A DNA stretch of 58,233 nt from a virus (IMGVR_UViG_3300021379_002051:1-58233), one strand, 5' to 3'; shown: positions 28,516 to 37,877, counted from the first letter of the stretch. Program-made: numbers and translations. Notes: generated by a model from the sequence alone, not told the origin.

Positions 28516-28706
28516 TGAATTACTATTTTAGGGCTTTTAAGATTATTATCGTTTTCTAAAACAACTCCGTATTGTCCAGCTGTAGCAACATTAGCGACCA
28601 CAAAAGTTTTTTTTATGGTATTAGGCGAAATATTGTCAGATATTCGCATGTCTAATATAGTAGCACTAATTTGATTTGATGATATTGTTGTATTAATAAT
28701 TTTCAT
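28512..28706 (-). CDS. Small hypothetical connector-region protein
   Basis: 64 residues, Ile/Thr/Ser-rich and beta-like (MKIINTTISSNQIS...). No clear Shine-Dalgarno. It is retained because it fits tightly between two genes, with an ATGA overlap downstream and 6 bp upstream. Function unknown. Confidence 0.55.
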   Translation of the reverse strand: MKIINTTISSNQISATILDMRISDNISPNTIKKTFVVANVATAGQYGVVLENDNNLKSPKIVIQ

Positions 28707-28712
28707 ATGATT

Positions 28713-29894
28713 TTAAGCATTATAAGTGACTATAACTTTCCAGGAATCTATAGCACCAGAAGCAATAGGGTCGGTATCCTGTATAGACAAAACCCAATCT
28801 CCAGATGGTACATGATTAGTAAAATGGTCTAAAGACGCTAGGTAGTCAGGGTTAGATTTGTCGTAAATTCTGCAGTACCCGCCATTTTTGACATTATGTA
28901 AATATGTAGTAGGAGGTGCTTTGTTGGAGAATATATAATTAAAATTATCCTGATAGTTAGGTATTTTATGGTTAGAAGATAAAAGCACTCCCGATCCAGA
29001 CGGCGGAATTAATGCAAATATCAAATCTTGAGGATTGCTGTGAGAAAGACCTCCAATAGCTATATCAATACTTTCAACGGTTCTAATAGTTTCGTCAATA
29101 GCGATAGTGCCGCTAGTAGTAGCTTCATCCAAAATATCAATACCAGAACCTGTATAAACGACAGAGTACAAATCTAGAGCAATACAGCTATCTATACATA
29201 AATTACTTTGGGTACTACTAGTATCAGTATCTTGATCTATAATACCCCCTGTTTGATTATTGTCTGTTGTACCTGTACCTGTGATGAGCTCAGCAAAGTT
29301 AGCATCTGTAGTATCTGAATTCGTAAAATTAGCATTGCTAAAAACACAATTATCAAATACTGCTGATGAAAAATTTACATTAGTAAATGAGCTACCTGTA
29401 AATGACGAATCAACAAAACTAGAATTGGTATAATCTTTTCTTGTTTGTAGTACCCCGCCAATAGTACCACATGCTCCTCTATAAGTAGTAGAGGCTGGAC
29501 AGCTTGTAAGAAAACTAGAAACCCTGTTTATAAGAAAGATGGTACCTGTGGCTATTCGGGTGTTAGAAACAAAATTATTATTTTGAGCATATTCTATAAC
29601 ATCCAAGTCATATTGCGCTGTAGTAAAATCGAACTCATTGGTTTCTGAACCTAACAGCTTAAATACTATTTGACCGTCAGCATTACCAGATAATGACCAG
29701 CCATCAACGTTTAAACTAGCATTAGCCTCAGAAGAAAAAGTAAAACAAGACCCATCACCACCGGACGTCACTAATTGCATAACAATACATTTATCTACCA
29801 AATTTATAGGATTTCCATTGGTATCATTATACTGAAATGTAATTTGAAAATCCGTACCTTTTTCTATACTGTAATTAAGGGTCGCAGCTGGCAT
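28713..29894 (-). CDS. Structural protein: adaptor domain, pentapeptide repeats, P domain
   Basis: 393 residues, starting MPAATLNYSIEKG with AAGGAG upstream. Residues 1-130 share a fold signature with the whole 37432-37836 protein: (F/Y)SIE.G..F......D.NGNP.(N/D).......L, then F.F..A.YDL. Residues about 150-205 are pentapeptide repeats (SSFVD, SSFTG, SSFTN, VNFSS...). Residues about 255-393 resemble the P (proprotein convertase / homo B) domain: IAIGGLSHSNPQDLIFALIPPSG near the start and SGDWVLSIQD...SGAIDSWKVIV at the end. P domains accompany secreted subtilases in bacteria; here there is no protease. Probably a virion decoration or adhesion protein. Confidence 0.75.
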   Translation of the reverse strand: MPAATLNYSIEKGTDFQITFQYNDTNGNPINLVDKCIVMQLVTSGGDGSCFTFSSEANASLNVDGWSLSGNADGQIVFKLLGSETNEFDFTTAQYDLDVIEYAQNNNFVSNTRIATGTIFLINRVSSFLTSCPASTTYRGACGTIGGVLQTRKDYTNSSFVDSSFTGSSFTNVNFSSAVFDNCVFSNANFTNSDTTDANFAELITGTGTTDNNQTGGIIDQDTDTSSTQSNLCIDSCIALDLYSVVYTGSGIDILDEATTSGTIAIDETIRTVESIDIAIGGLSHSNPQDLIFALIPPSGSGVLLSSNHKIPNYQDNFNYIFSNKAPPTTYLHNVKNGGYCRIYDKSNPDYLASLDHFTNHVPSGDWVLSIQDTDPIASGAIDSWKVIVTYNA

Positions 29895-29905
29895 TAATAT
29901 TCTCC

Positions 29906-30427
29906 TTAGCTATATATATCTCTACGAAAATCGCCAGGATATGATAGTGAAGTAGGATCAAAATTATTACCAACAAACGGACTAAGTACTGCTCTAATGG
30001 CTTGAGCACCACCAAACTCATAATCCATTCTTAATTTATTGTATAATGCGCATGGACCTTGATTTATAATCGTTTCATATCCCTTGAGCGCTCCAGCTAC
30101 TTGCAGCGATGCCCCAGCCAAAGAAGCTCTAATACCCTCAGTTGCTGCTTTAGTTCTTAGTGAACTGTGATCTAAAATACACGCTGCTTTTAACGCTGTA
30201 AGTCCGATAAAATCTAAATCTTTATTTGGCAATAATGTGGGGTCTGGTGTAATTTCCATATCTATCAAATTGATTGCATATTGGTTCTTCAGATTAACCT
30301 CCAAAGCAACATATTGACCAGCAACCAGTATAAGCTGCTGCACCCTTTCGTCACTATATGTTGGAGAATCAGACAGATCATTAATCCATGATCTTACTAT
30401 AATTGGTATTTCTAGTTGCCACGACAT
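29906..30427 (-). CDS. Head-tail adaptor/connector protein candidate
   Basis: 173 residues from the ATG at 30427 (MSWQLEIPI), preceded by AAAGG. A longer reading to 30481 would overlap the 30471 gene and the late motif. The N-terminal half has WINDLSDSPTYSDERVQQLILVAGQYV, with conserved hydrophobic helices and DFIGLTALKAACIL, resembling head-tail adaptor proteins found widely in marine siphoviruses and podoviruses. A AGTGTATT motif lies 37 nt upstream. The function is inferred from position and this loose resemblance. Confidence 0.6.
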   Translation of the reverse strand: MSWQLEIPIIVRSWINDLSDSPTYSDERVQQLILVAGQYVALEVNLKNQYAINLIDMEITPDPTLLPNKDLDFIGLTALKAACILDHSSLRTKAATEGIRASLAGASLQVAGALKGYETIINQGPCALYNKLRMDYEFGGAQAIRAVLSPFVGNNFDPTSLSYPGDFRRDIYS

Positions 30428-30464
30428 AATTATTAGCCTTTTGTGTTGGTAAGCTATAACCTTA

Positions 30465-30472
30465 AATACACT
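30465..30472 (-). promoter_or_regulatory. Putative phage late promoter, AGTGTATT
   Basis: AGTGTATT on the minus strand, overlapping the last bases of the 30471-31409 gene and 37 nt before the ATG at 30427. Confidence 0.45.
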
Positions 30473-31409
30473 AATTATCAAGATGAATTTGATTTATGTA
30501 TTTGTTTTTGGCGATTTTGATATATTTTGCCAGTATATTGCCCTGTTTTTTTGTCCATATTATATTTAATTGATTTGGAGTGATGTGTGAAACCCTTCCA
30601 TAAATATTTGGCTGCCTTACGCAGTAAATATCATCATTATACATATGGCGAAAAGACAGAAATTTTGAATTTATATCTAGATTTTTAGGAGCCTTAATCT
30701 TAAGGTTATTAGTAATAGAGCAACCTATACCTTTTTCACATCCTATGTACCCTAGTATTCTCTCTATGGCGTGGCTATAATTACCATCATGTTTTTCATT
30801 TACCTTACCTGATTCTTTATGTAAGAATTTTTCTAGATTATATTTATTGGGAATAATATACTTTTGATATAATTTAACATCTCCCATAAACATATTACCA
30901 CCAACAAAAATTCTGACATCTGGATTAAAATTTATAAACTTTGCAACCTCTGCAATTTTGTCTTTATGTAAACCTTCGGTATTTTTATACATCAAAGGAC
31001 AGCAACCCAGGCATCCATAGTTATATTTCTTCATTATATTTGCATTACGTTTTACATTATCTAAATCACCAATTAAAGAATCTATTAACATAGCTCGCCA
31101 ATTACAAATCCGATGAATACCCCATTTGCTTTTTTTGCTATGTAACTTAATAAAGTAATCATATTCTTGATCACTAAGTAAAGATATCTGATCTATAAAA
31201 GAATAAATATCAGCTCCAACATTAGGATAAAATTGAATAGATTTTACATTTTGTAGTGTGTGCAGATAAAAAATGGTTTTGCTATTATTGTTCTTGTCGC
31301 AGAGCCCAACGTATATATCAAAAATATCAGTAGTATTATCTAATACTGATATAAATTCTTTAGTTAGATCATTGTGATATATCCAAATTAAAACTGCTAT
31401 TTTTTTCAT
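30471..31409 (-). CDS. RgpF-like glycan synthesis protein (glycosyltransferase-like)
   Basis: 312 residues. The pattern matches the rhamnan synthesis F (RgpF) family: an N-terminal VLIWIYHNDL, FDIYVGLCDKN, NVGADIYSFI near 60-72 in place of the family's ENxGRDxxPF, YFIKLHSKKS near 90, NWRAMLIDSLIG, and a C-terminal HDGNYSHAIERILGYIGC. Such proteins act in building rhamnose-containing surface polysaccharides, cytoplasmic in the host. Inside a structural operon it is out of place. With the GDP-sugar dehydratase at 46732-47727 it suggests that virion or host glycan is modified. No clear Shine-Dalgarno precedes the ATG at 31409. Confidence 0.75.
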   Translation of the reverse strand: MKKIAVLIWIYHNDLTKEFISVLDNTTDIFDIYVGLCDKNNNSKTIFYLHTLQNVKSIQFYPNVGADIYSFIDQISLLSDQEYDYFIKLHSKKSKWGIHRICNWRAMLIDSLIGDLDNVKRNANIMKKYNYGCLGCCPLMYKNTEGLHKDKIAEVAKFINFNPDVRIFVGGNMFMGDVKLYQKYIIPNKYNLEKFLHKESGKVNEKHDGNYSHAIERILGYIGCEKGIGCSITNNLKIKAPKNLDINSKFLSFRHMYNDDIYCVRQPNIYGRVSHITPNQLNIIWTKKQGNILAKYIKIAKNKYINQIHLDN

Positions 31410-31433
31410 TTATTGTTTTTCGATATTTGAACA

Positions 31434-31619
31434 CTAACTAAATTCTGATATTGCCACTCTTTTCCACGTATCTGTAGCAGTACACACATACAAGTAATCA
31501 CTATCCCAACTAATATCTCCTTGAGTTCCAGTATCAGTATTACTAGAGGGAACAGTTGGATTTGATAATCTTAATCCGCTTGCTGCAACGATATTGTCTA
31601 TTTCTAATTGTGATGGCAT
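31434..31619 (-). CDS. Small tail/fibre-associated protein
   Basis: 61 residues. The pattern TGTQGDISWDSDYLYVCTATDTWKRV is similar in shape to a short domain often found alone or at the ends of fibre proteins in environmental phages (GDIxxDxxYLYxCxxxxxWKR). It follows the 31622 gene by 2 bp. Likely a virion accessory subunit; no named family assigned. Confidence 0.6.
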   Translation of the reverse strand: MPSQLEIDNIVAASGLRLSNPTVPSSNTDTGTQGDISWDSDYLYVCTATDTWKRVAISEFS

Positions 31620-31621
31620 GA

Positions 31622-32821
31622 TTACGGTATTGTCTCCGCATCTATATTTAATGTATTTGCTTCTGTATATCCACTAATATCTCCTCCAACTTCTAGTAAA
31701 TCAAGTTTACATACCCAATTCACATTTTTACTAGCTGCACCCTTACCCTGTATGAGTAAATAGTCACTAGCTCCAGCTCCGCCACCAGAAAGTATTGCCT
31801 GAACATCCCAGGAGCTATCACTTTCATAAAAAATAGTCTTAACGGGAGTACCTAATATCGATGCCTCATAACCGTCATTAACAAGAACGCCCTCAAGCTT
31901 ATATGCTGCGTTATCTTGTCCGTTTGTTCTACGAGCTACAATATTTGCTGTAAACATCATGGTTCTGTTAGATGCTAATATAACGTTTGATCCATTGTTT
32001 TGAATAGTGGTGAAAGTGTCATCTGTTGTAGACGTTCTTAATACATAAGAACTATTTTGAGCATCTCCATTATCAGTGAAATTACCATGAGACAGAGTTG
32101 TTTGTCCATCATTATAAAGCCAGCCACTAGTGCCTACCATGACTCCTGTAGGACTAGCATAAAAACCGCTGTCTGTAAGTCCAATATCTCCATTTACTTC
32201 TAACTTATAGGATGGCGAAGCCGTCCCTATACCAACTCTATCTGTACTAGCGTCTGCAAATAACAGGTTTGCATCGCCCGTACCTGCTACACTAAAATCA
32301 CAATCATCTCTCACATAATTAAATTTAACATTGCCATTACCATCTATTATTAGTCTAGAGTCACCAAACCCATTGCCCTGTGCAATATAAAAATAACCGC
32401 CTGATGGCATAAACATTCTTATTCCATCCCCAACCGAACTTTCGATACCAACATTAGACGAGGAGCTACTATCTAAATAAATTGTACCATTCATATAGCA
32501 ATCGTCATCAACACCCAAGTCTCCGTATACAAAAAGCTTTCTTGGTGATGTATAAGCATACCCTATAGCAACCCCTGATCCGTAATCAAAGATAGTGCTA
32601 TTACCTATACTGTTAGATGTTGTCCACTTAGTAACATAAGACCCAAAAGCACTAGTAGTACCAACACCAGTAGGCACAGGTATTCCACTTACTTCTAATG
32701 AAGTGGTAAAATTTCCAGTAGCAGCAGTTATGCTATCAGTAGTTATACTAGCAGCAGTTATACTATCAGCAGTTATGCTGCCGGATGTGCTGATATCATT
32801 ATTTCCGAAATTCGCTGACAT
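31622..32821 (-). CDS. Tail fibre-like protein
   Basis: 399 residues. The N-terminus has tandem SITAASITTDSITA repeats, then a spine-like middle with RVGIGTASPSYKLEVNGDI, a motif frequent in phage fibres before a folding or receptor domain. A C-terminal beta domain (residues about 270-390) with RTSTTDDTFTTIQNNG and ILGTPVKTIFYESDSSWDVQAI has a close counterpart in the C-terminus of the 33161-35221 protein. Lies with two other fibre genes between capsid and connector genes, an unusual place for fibres. Probably a capsid-attached or tail fibre. Confidence 0.7.
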   Translation of the reverse strand: MSANFGNNDISTSGSITADSITAASITTDSITAATGNFTTSLEVSGIPVPTGVGTTSAFGSYVTKWTTSNSIGNSTIFDYGSGVAIGYAYTSPRKLFVYGDLGVDDDCYMNGTIYLDSSSSSNVGIESSVGDGIRMFMPSGGYFYIAQGNGFGDSRLIIDGNGNVKFNYVRDDCDFSVAGTGDANLLFADASTDRVGIGTASPSYKLEVNGDIGLTDSGFYASPTGVMVGTSGWLYNDGQTTLSHGNFTDNGDAQNSSYVLRTSTTDDTFTTIQNNGSNVILASNRTMMFTANIVARRTNGQDNAAYKLEGVLVNDGYEASILGTPVKTIFYESDSSWDVQAILSGGGAGASDYLLIQGKGAASKNVNWVCKLDLLEVGGDISGYTEANTLNIDAETIP

Positions 32822-32828
32822 AATTTAC

Positions 32829-33149
32829 CTACTCAGTAATTGTGACTGTTCCATCTTCATTCATGGTTGCTAGACCAATTTGTGTCATCTTATCTGCTAT
32901 GGCGCTCATATCATATTTATATATCAGTTCGCCAAGATCATAATGTAGTTGAAATATTTCAGCAGCATTTGTACCAAGAGCGTCTGCTATTTCTTGAGGA
33001 GTAGCTCTAGGATTTCTCCAAAAAATATCTACTCCGTGCCTATAAGACTTAACCATCCTATCAAAAGTCGAATTTGTTATTTCTAATAAATTATTCTTAG
33101 CTTCGTTGGCCCAATCAGGTTGTTGATTATTTGTATTTATAATTGGCAT
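32829..33149 (-). CDS. Small conserved phage protein with fibre genes
   Basis: 106 residues, starting MPIINTNNQQPDW after AGGGG. The sequence is compact and helical: NSTFDRMVKSYRHGVDIFWRNPRATPQEIADALGTNAAEIFQLHYDL. Small proteins with a W-x-NP..TPQEI pattern occur next to fibre genes in many environmental phages, where their role is unknown. It lies 8-12 bp from its neighbours in the same operon. Possibly an assembly chaperone or minor virion protein. Confidence 0.65.
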   Translation of the reverse strand: MPIINTNNQQPDWANEAKNNLLEITNSTFDRMVKSYRHGVDIFWRNPRATPQEIADALGTNAAEIFQLHYDLGELIYKYDMSAIADKMTQIGLATMNEDGTVTITE

Positions 33150-33160
33150 AATTTAAACCC

Positions 33161-35221
33161 CTAAAAACATGAGACGACACCATCTAGCGAACACACCCAC
33201 CTGATGGTTTTTCCCGATATTCCGTTAATTTTAATGTTCATGCGATCAAAAGTGCCATTTGGAACAACACTAACAGACGCTGAACTCATAGACGCATCTG
33301 CAAAATTTTCAGTAATTAAGGAACCAACCACTTGCGGAGTGCCTGTACTGTTTTTAATACACCCTCTGATTATCCAGCCAGCTGCTGTATCGTCTGTATC
33401 ATTATTGGCTGCTATGTGTAATGTAAAAGTTAATACCGTACCCAAACCAACATAAAACGCAGAACTATAGTTTGATCCAGATTTATCAGTACTTAAATAA
33501 CGGTCACTAGCATCAGTACTCTGACCTTGTATTACATGAAAAACTCTTTGGGCGTCTCCTTTGTTGGTAAAGTAATTAGTGGCAAAAACCATACTGTTAG
33601 GCGCATAATTTTTTGCTCCTTCTCCAATAAGTAGTCCTGGTGAACCAGCTTGTTGATTAGTAACAGATGGGTCAAGTTGAACGCTAAGATCTTTTACCGA
33701 CGAATACCAGTATCCTCCATCCAAGGTCTGCCATCCACCATTTTCTTGAGCAACGATGGTCGGACAGGAAAATGTTCCATTAACGTCTAATGTATTTTCA
33801 GGAGCTAGCTCAGAATAAACACTACCATCATGCATATTGATACCAACTCTGTGGTTGGTAGAATCAGTAACAATATCGTATAATTTATATGAGCTAACAT
33901 ATGTAGGAGGAGCACCCTGTTGAATTCTAACCTCTCCAACAGATAAATATCCGGGATTTTCTAGGTCAGAAGGTTGATAGCCGCCAATTTTTAATTCACC
34001 GCTAGCTACAATATCGTTGTTGATGTTTATTCCTCCAACGCCAGTAACACTATAGGTGTCAAGATCAAGATTTCCACCAAGCTGAGGAGATGTATCCTCT
34101 ACCACATTAGCTAGCAGACTAGTTCCCCAAACTCTACTATCAATCTCATCTGTGCGCAGTTTGCCACCACTATCTAAAACTACAACACTATCATCTTCTC
34201 CGGTACCAATGTTAGGGGCTGTAATAGTTCCTGTTATATCTAAAGAATTAGGGGTATCGTTGGTTCTACCAGGGCCTAGAACCAATATTCTGCCTTGACT
34301 AGAATCGCTTCTTAAAACTCTGCCAATGTTTTGAACCAGATCTGTGGCACCAGAAGGTCTGCTGTTGGTTAAACCGCCACCACTAGCCACATAAACGGTT
34401 TGTCCTACTGTAAAACTAGAAGTATCAAAACCTTTAGACAAACCAAAACAATGAACATGTCCCTCACTGTCACTAGTAAGAGCAGTTTCTATTATTCCGA
34501 TAGCGGGCATTTTAGAAGGGTCTGCAGCATCAGCAGGAGCGACAGAGGCTTTACCATTAGTTCCGTAGTAGCCACTTACATAAACCGGAGTGCCAGCAGC
34601 TATATCGGAACCTGTTTGATTCTTACATTCTACTACTATAGGACCATCTAAATCTCCATAAAAATTTTCAGCGGTAATATCACCATCAATATTTATATTA
34701 CCAACACCAGTAACGCTATACGTATTAATATCTAGATTAGCACCTAACTGAGGACTAGTATCGTCAATTAGATCGTTCAATCCTCCCCCACCAGCTCCTC
34801 CTATAGAACTCCCATTAAATTTGAGTGTACCGTTATCATTATATAGTTTATTTGTGGTGTCAGCAGGCACATTAGAAGCTAAAGCGATATATCTGGTGTC
34901 TAAGCCAGTAGCATATATAGTGTTGAAGCTATTACCAGGCTCTCCTATATTATGGGATCCCTGTATAGGAATAATATCTCCGTCTTCTGATATTTTAATT
35001 CTAGGAACAGCAGCATTAGAATCATCTGCAGACGTAATAAAAACAAGAGAAGCAGGATTAGAAGAGGAGCCAAAAGACCCCTCTCCCATTCCATAAATTC
35101 CAGCCCCTATAAGTTGCGATGCACCGCCATCCGCTTCTGCGGAGGCGGCGAATTGCAATCTTCCCAGTATATCACCAGACGACACTACCGTATCGTTGGT
35201 CTGAAGTGTAATACTATACAT
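33161..35221 (-). CDS. Tail fibre-like protein
   Basis: 686 residues. Two near-repeated segments with TSPQLG(A/G)NLD(I/L)(N/D)TYSVTGVG occur near 155 and 380. Between them is a domain with GSDIAAGTPVYVSGYYG, MPAIGIIETALT, GQTVYVASGGG and GRVLRSDSSQGRILVLG, seen in fibres of environmental phages. The C-terminal 110 residues resemble the end of the 31622-32821 protein. These features indicate a trimeric fibre. It lies in a run of fibre genes downstream of the capsid, perhaps head fibres. Confidence 0.7.
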   Translation of the reverse strand: MYSITLQTNDTVVSSGDILGRLQFAASAEADGGASQLIGAGIYGMGEGSFGSSSNPASLVFITSADDSNAAVPRIKISEDGDIIPIQGSHNIGEPGNSFNTIYATGLDTRYIALASNVPADTTNKLYNDNGTLKFNGSSIGGAGGGGLNDLIDDTSPQLGANLDINTYSVTGVGNINIDGDITAENFYGDLDGPIVVECKNQTGSDIAAGTPVYVSGYYGTNGKASVAPADAADPSKMPAIGIIETALTSDSEGHVHCFGLSKGFDTSSFTVGQTVYVASGGGLTNSRPSGATDLVQNIGRVLRSDSSQGRILVLGPGRTNDTPNSLDITGTITAPNIGTGEDDSVVVLDSGGKLRTDEIDSRVWGTSLLANVVEDTSPQLGGNLDLDTYSVTGVGGININNDIVASGELKIGGYQPSDLENPGYLSVGEVRIQQGAPPTYVSSYKLYDIVTDSTNHRVGINMHDGSVYSELAPENTLDVNGTFSCPTIVAQENGGWQTLDGGYWYSSVKDLSVQLDPSVTNQQAGSPGLLIGEGAKNYAPNSMVFATNYFTNKGDAQRVFHVIQGQSTDASDRYLSTDKSGSNYSSAFYVGLGTVLTFTLHIAANNDTDDTAAGWIIRGCIKNSTGTPQVVGSLITENFADASMSSASVSVVPNGTFDRMNIKINGISGKTIRWVCSLDGVVSCF

Positions 35222-35248
35222 CCTGGACCTTATTAAAAAAAATAATTA

Positions 35249-36898
35249 CTAGATAACAAACCAATTCGTACCATCAGATACAAAAGTCATTGCTTCATAC
35301 TGATAGTAAAGAGCAACACTAGTCGCACCATCAATAGTTTCGCTACCATTCTGACCAATCGTTACTGCACCAGCAGCACTATCAGTCTTTTTAACAATAA
35401 CCATTTTACCAGCAACAGGAGCTGGAAGATCAACTGTGAAACCTCCAGCACCACCGGCTATAAGATTAATGTCGGCAGTTACAGGATCTCCAGATGAGTA
35501 ATCTGAAGTAGTAGCCACGGTTCTGCTAATCTTAACCTCAGTTACTGAGCTATCGGCAAGGTGAGCGTTGTCGATAGAACCATCAACGTAATGCTCGCTG
35601 TCGATACTGTCGTCAGCAATCTTATCGCCGTTCACAGAATCAGCAGCAAGATGAGCGTTGTCGATAGAACCATCAACGTAATGCTCGCTGTCGATACTGT
35701 CGTCAGCGATTTTATCGCCATTAACAGAGTCAGCAGCAAGATGAACGTTGTCGATAGAGCCATCAACGTAGTGCTCACTGTCGATACTATCATCAGCAAT
35801 TTTATCACCATTTACAGCATCAGCAGCAAGCTTATCTGTAGTAATACCAAGATCCTTCACTCTCACAGCACCAGTACCGTCACTAGCACTTAATTCAATA
35901 GTACTATTATCAACAGTAACTTCTACCTCATCAGCATTAACAGTAATACCATCTCCACCAACCACATTAACGGTACTGCTACTAGAAGTTAAACCATCAC
36001 CAGCAGCATCAAAGAACAAACTATTAGCATTAGAGTAGTTAGCAAGATCATCGTCTACAACGAAATCAAGCTTGCCAGCGCCAGCGCCATTGTCAATATA
36101 GCTAACCGTAATACGTGTTTCAGTATTACCTGTGACCATATCTCCTATAAAATCTTCAACCTGTTCTTGGGTTAAAGTAGCACCAGCAACAAGATTTGCT
36201 CTACTAATCTTTTTAAGCGAAGTAGCACTAGCATCGTAAATTAATAGCATATCGCTATCATTAGCAGTTTCTGCTAGCTCAGATTGAGCTGTAACAGCAG
36301 TTTCATCTACAGTGGTGGTTATACTAATATTACCGCTCAAATCAGTGGTAGTACTACCAGTAACCTCACCCGCTAATTCGATAGTTAAAGCACTAGGAAG
36401 AGTAACATTACCCTCAAGATTTGCAACAAGAGTACCTACGGTTACGCTAATATCGCCAGTGCTAGCACCAGTAGCAGTAGTAGTACCAAGAGTAAACTTA
36501 TCAGCACTTTCATCCCAGATAAAAGCAGCATTATCTCCGGTACTACCTCTTTCTATGATTAAACCAGCATCATTAGCATTACTGGCAGCACCAGTATTCA
36601 GCTCTAATAATGTATCTTCCACCACAGAATTAGTAGTGCTAAGAGTTGTAAGATCTCCATTAACCGTTAAACTACCGGCAATGGTAAGATCTTGACTCAT
36701 TGTTACATCGCCATTGCTAGCAATTTGAATAGCGTCATGAGTTGTCTGACTACCAACATAGCCATTATCGGGCACTTTTAGTGCGCTATTGCTAGTATCA
36801 ATTGTAAAATTAGCATTTGACTCAAATGCTTGGTCCGAAGCCGATGGTCCAAAAAAAACAATACCAGAGGCATTGTTATCAAAAGGTCTATATGACAT
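35249..36898 (-). CDS. Fibre-like structural protein with three exact-type tandem repeats
   Basis: 549 residues from ATG 36898 with GGAGAGAT upstream. The N-terminal half is beta-rich and fibre-like. Residues about 357-446 contain three tandem copies of a 30-residue unit with VNGDKIADDSIDSEHYVDGS, also common in marine phage structural proteins. The C-terminal 60 residues (K.DSAAGAVTIG...ETIDGATSVAL.Y.YEAMTFVSDGTNWFVI) are shared with the C-terminus of the 36926 protein. Probably a trimeric fibre or decoration. Confidence 0.75.
   Translation of the reverse strand: MSYRPFDNNASGIVFFGPSASDQAFESNANFTIDTSNSALKVPDNGYVGSQTTHDAIQIASNGDVTMSQDLTIAGSLTVNGDLTTLSTTNSVVEDTLLELNTGAASNANDAGLIIERGSTGDNAAFIWDESADKFTLGTTTATGASTGDISVTVGTLVANLEGNVTLPSALTIELAGEVTGSTTTDLSGNISITTTVDETAVTAQSELAETANDSDMLLIYDASATSLKKISRANLVAGATLTQEQVEDFIGDMVTGNTETRITVSYIDNGAGAGKLDFVVDDDLANYSNANSLFFDAAGDGLTSSSSTVNVVGGDGITVNADEVEVTVDNSTIELSASDGTGAVRVKDLGITTDKLAADAVNGDKIADDSIDSEHYVDGSIDNVHLAADSVNGDKIADDSIDSEHYVDGSIDNAHLAADSVNGDKIADDSIDSEHYVDGSIDNAHLADSSVTEVKISRTVATTSDYSSGDPVTADINLIAGGAGGFTVDLPAPVAGKMVIVKKTDSAAGAVTIGQNGSETIDGATSVALYYQYEAMTFVSDGTNWFVI
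35561..35830 (-). repeat. Tandem 90-bp repeat, three copies
   Basis: Three consecutive 90-bp units (starting at about 35561, 35651, 35741) within the 35249-36898 gene, encoding a 30-residue unit. The copies differ at a few third positions, so copy number is probably old and maintained at protein level rather than a fresh slippage event. Confidence 0.9.
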
Positions 36899-36925
36899 TT
36901 TTTATCTCTCCATTCAATTTAAAAA

Positions 36926-37435
36926 TTAAATAATATACCAGTTGTTATTGTTAGAGATGAACGAAAAACTTTCGAAACCATAGTTAAGAGTAAAAGAACT
37001 TTGACCGTCTATATTTGCTGTTCCGCTAGGAATAACCGTTACAGAGCCATTACCAATATTTTTAACCAAAATTTCACCACCACCAAAACCGCTAGCAGAT
37101 GGAAGATACACACTAATATCAGACAGTTCGGAGTTTACAAAAACAACCTGACTTTCTTGAGTTAAATATGTATCATTATCTACATTAGTATATTCTCTAG
37201 TAGTTATTACACCGCTATCAGGATCTTGTACAGTATCTAAAATAAAATTTGTAAGACCAACAACATCAGAAGCATAAACTATACTGCCAGCTAAACCAGT
37301 ATTAACTTCTACTGTATTAGAAGCAGGATCACTAATTTCGATTGTTACAGAAGACGCAAGATTGTCTGAAGAAGTGTCTACCTCAATAGTATAATTATTA
37401 GTGGTAACCTCTACAGAATATTCTTCTTCACTCAT
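36926..37435 (-). CDS. Small fibre-like protein sharing a C-terminal domain with its neighbour
   Basis: 169 residues from the ATG at 37435, which overlaps the upstream stop as ATGA. A GTG three codons earlier is an alternative. The N-terminus alternates EVTTNNYTIEVDT. The C-terminal 55 residues (EILVKNIGNGSVTVI...IDGQSSFTLNYGFESFSFIS...WYII) match the last segment of the 35249-36898 protein. The shared domain looks like a beta-rich capping domain. Probably a minor virion fibre. Confidence 0.7.
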   Translation of the reverse strand: MSEEEYSVEVTTNNYTIEVDTSSDNLASSVTIEISDPASNTVEVNTGLAGSIVYASDVVGLTNFILDTVQDPDSGVITTREYTNVDNDTYLTQESQVVFVNSELSDISVYLPSASGFGGGEILVKNIGNGSVTVIPSGTANIDGQSSFTLNYGFESFSFISNNNNWYII

Positions 37436-37836
37436 GTTTGACACTCTAATAGATCAGTTGATTTACTGTATCTCTTGACGATTGTAATAGTGCCATATAA
37501 AATACGCACAGTATATTTGCCACCATCTGTATAATAATCATCGTCAGACTGAAGTTCTAAATCATATTTAGCATTATTGAAAGCAAAACTATTGGTTTTA
37601 GATGCAGGAAACTTTAGGTCTAACTTACCTTGAGCCCCTGACAACTCAAATTTATATTGGGTATAATCCATATTTTCAGTGGAGAAAATTTCTACACTAT
37701 TATTACTAGTTTTCCAAATCAATCTAGCGCACCAACCAGTGATATCAACAGGGTTACCATTACCATCCTTATACACAACAGACATATGAAAAGAAGATCC
37801 TTGCTCTATGCTGAAATCGTGTTTTCCTGCGGCCAT
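37432..37836 (-). CDS. Small virion adaptor-like protein
   Basis: 134 residues, starting MAAGKHDFSIEQGSSF after AAAGG. It matches the N-terminal domain of the 28713-29894 protein over its whole length (SIE.G..F....Y.D.NGNP, F.F..A.YDLE, and a final GTI.I..R.S...). Similar domains occur at the N-terminus of many phage structural proteins, where they are thought to attach them to the virion. It begins the operon after the capsid terminator, with a GGTGTATA motif 41 nt upstream. Exact role unknown. Confidence 0.7.
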   Translation of the reverse strand: MAAGKHDFSIEQGSSFHMSVVYKDGNGNPVDITGWCARLIWKTSNNSVEIFSTENMDYTQYKFELSGAQGKLDLKFPASKTNSFAFNNAKYDLELQSDDDYYTDGGKYTVRILYGTITIVKRYSKSTDLLECQT

Positions 37837-37877
37837 AGAACTACCTTTATTGTATTAAAACATATCTTATATTTAAG

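Noticed and set aside
35561-35893. Plus-strand reading frame over the tandem repeats
   Set aside because: It is the mirror of the 90-bp repeats of the fibre gene, without a start site.
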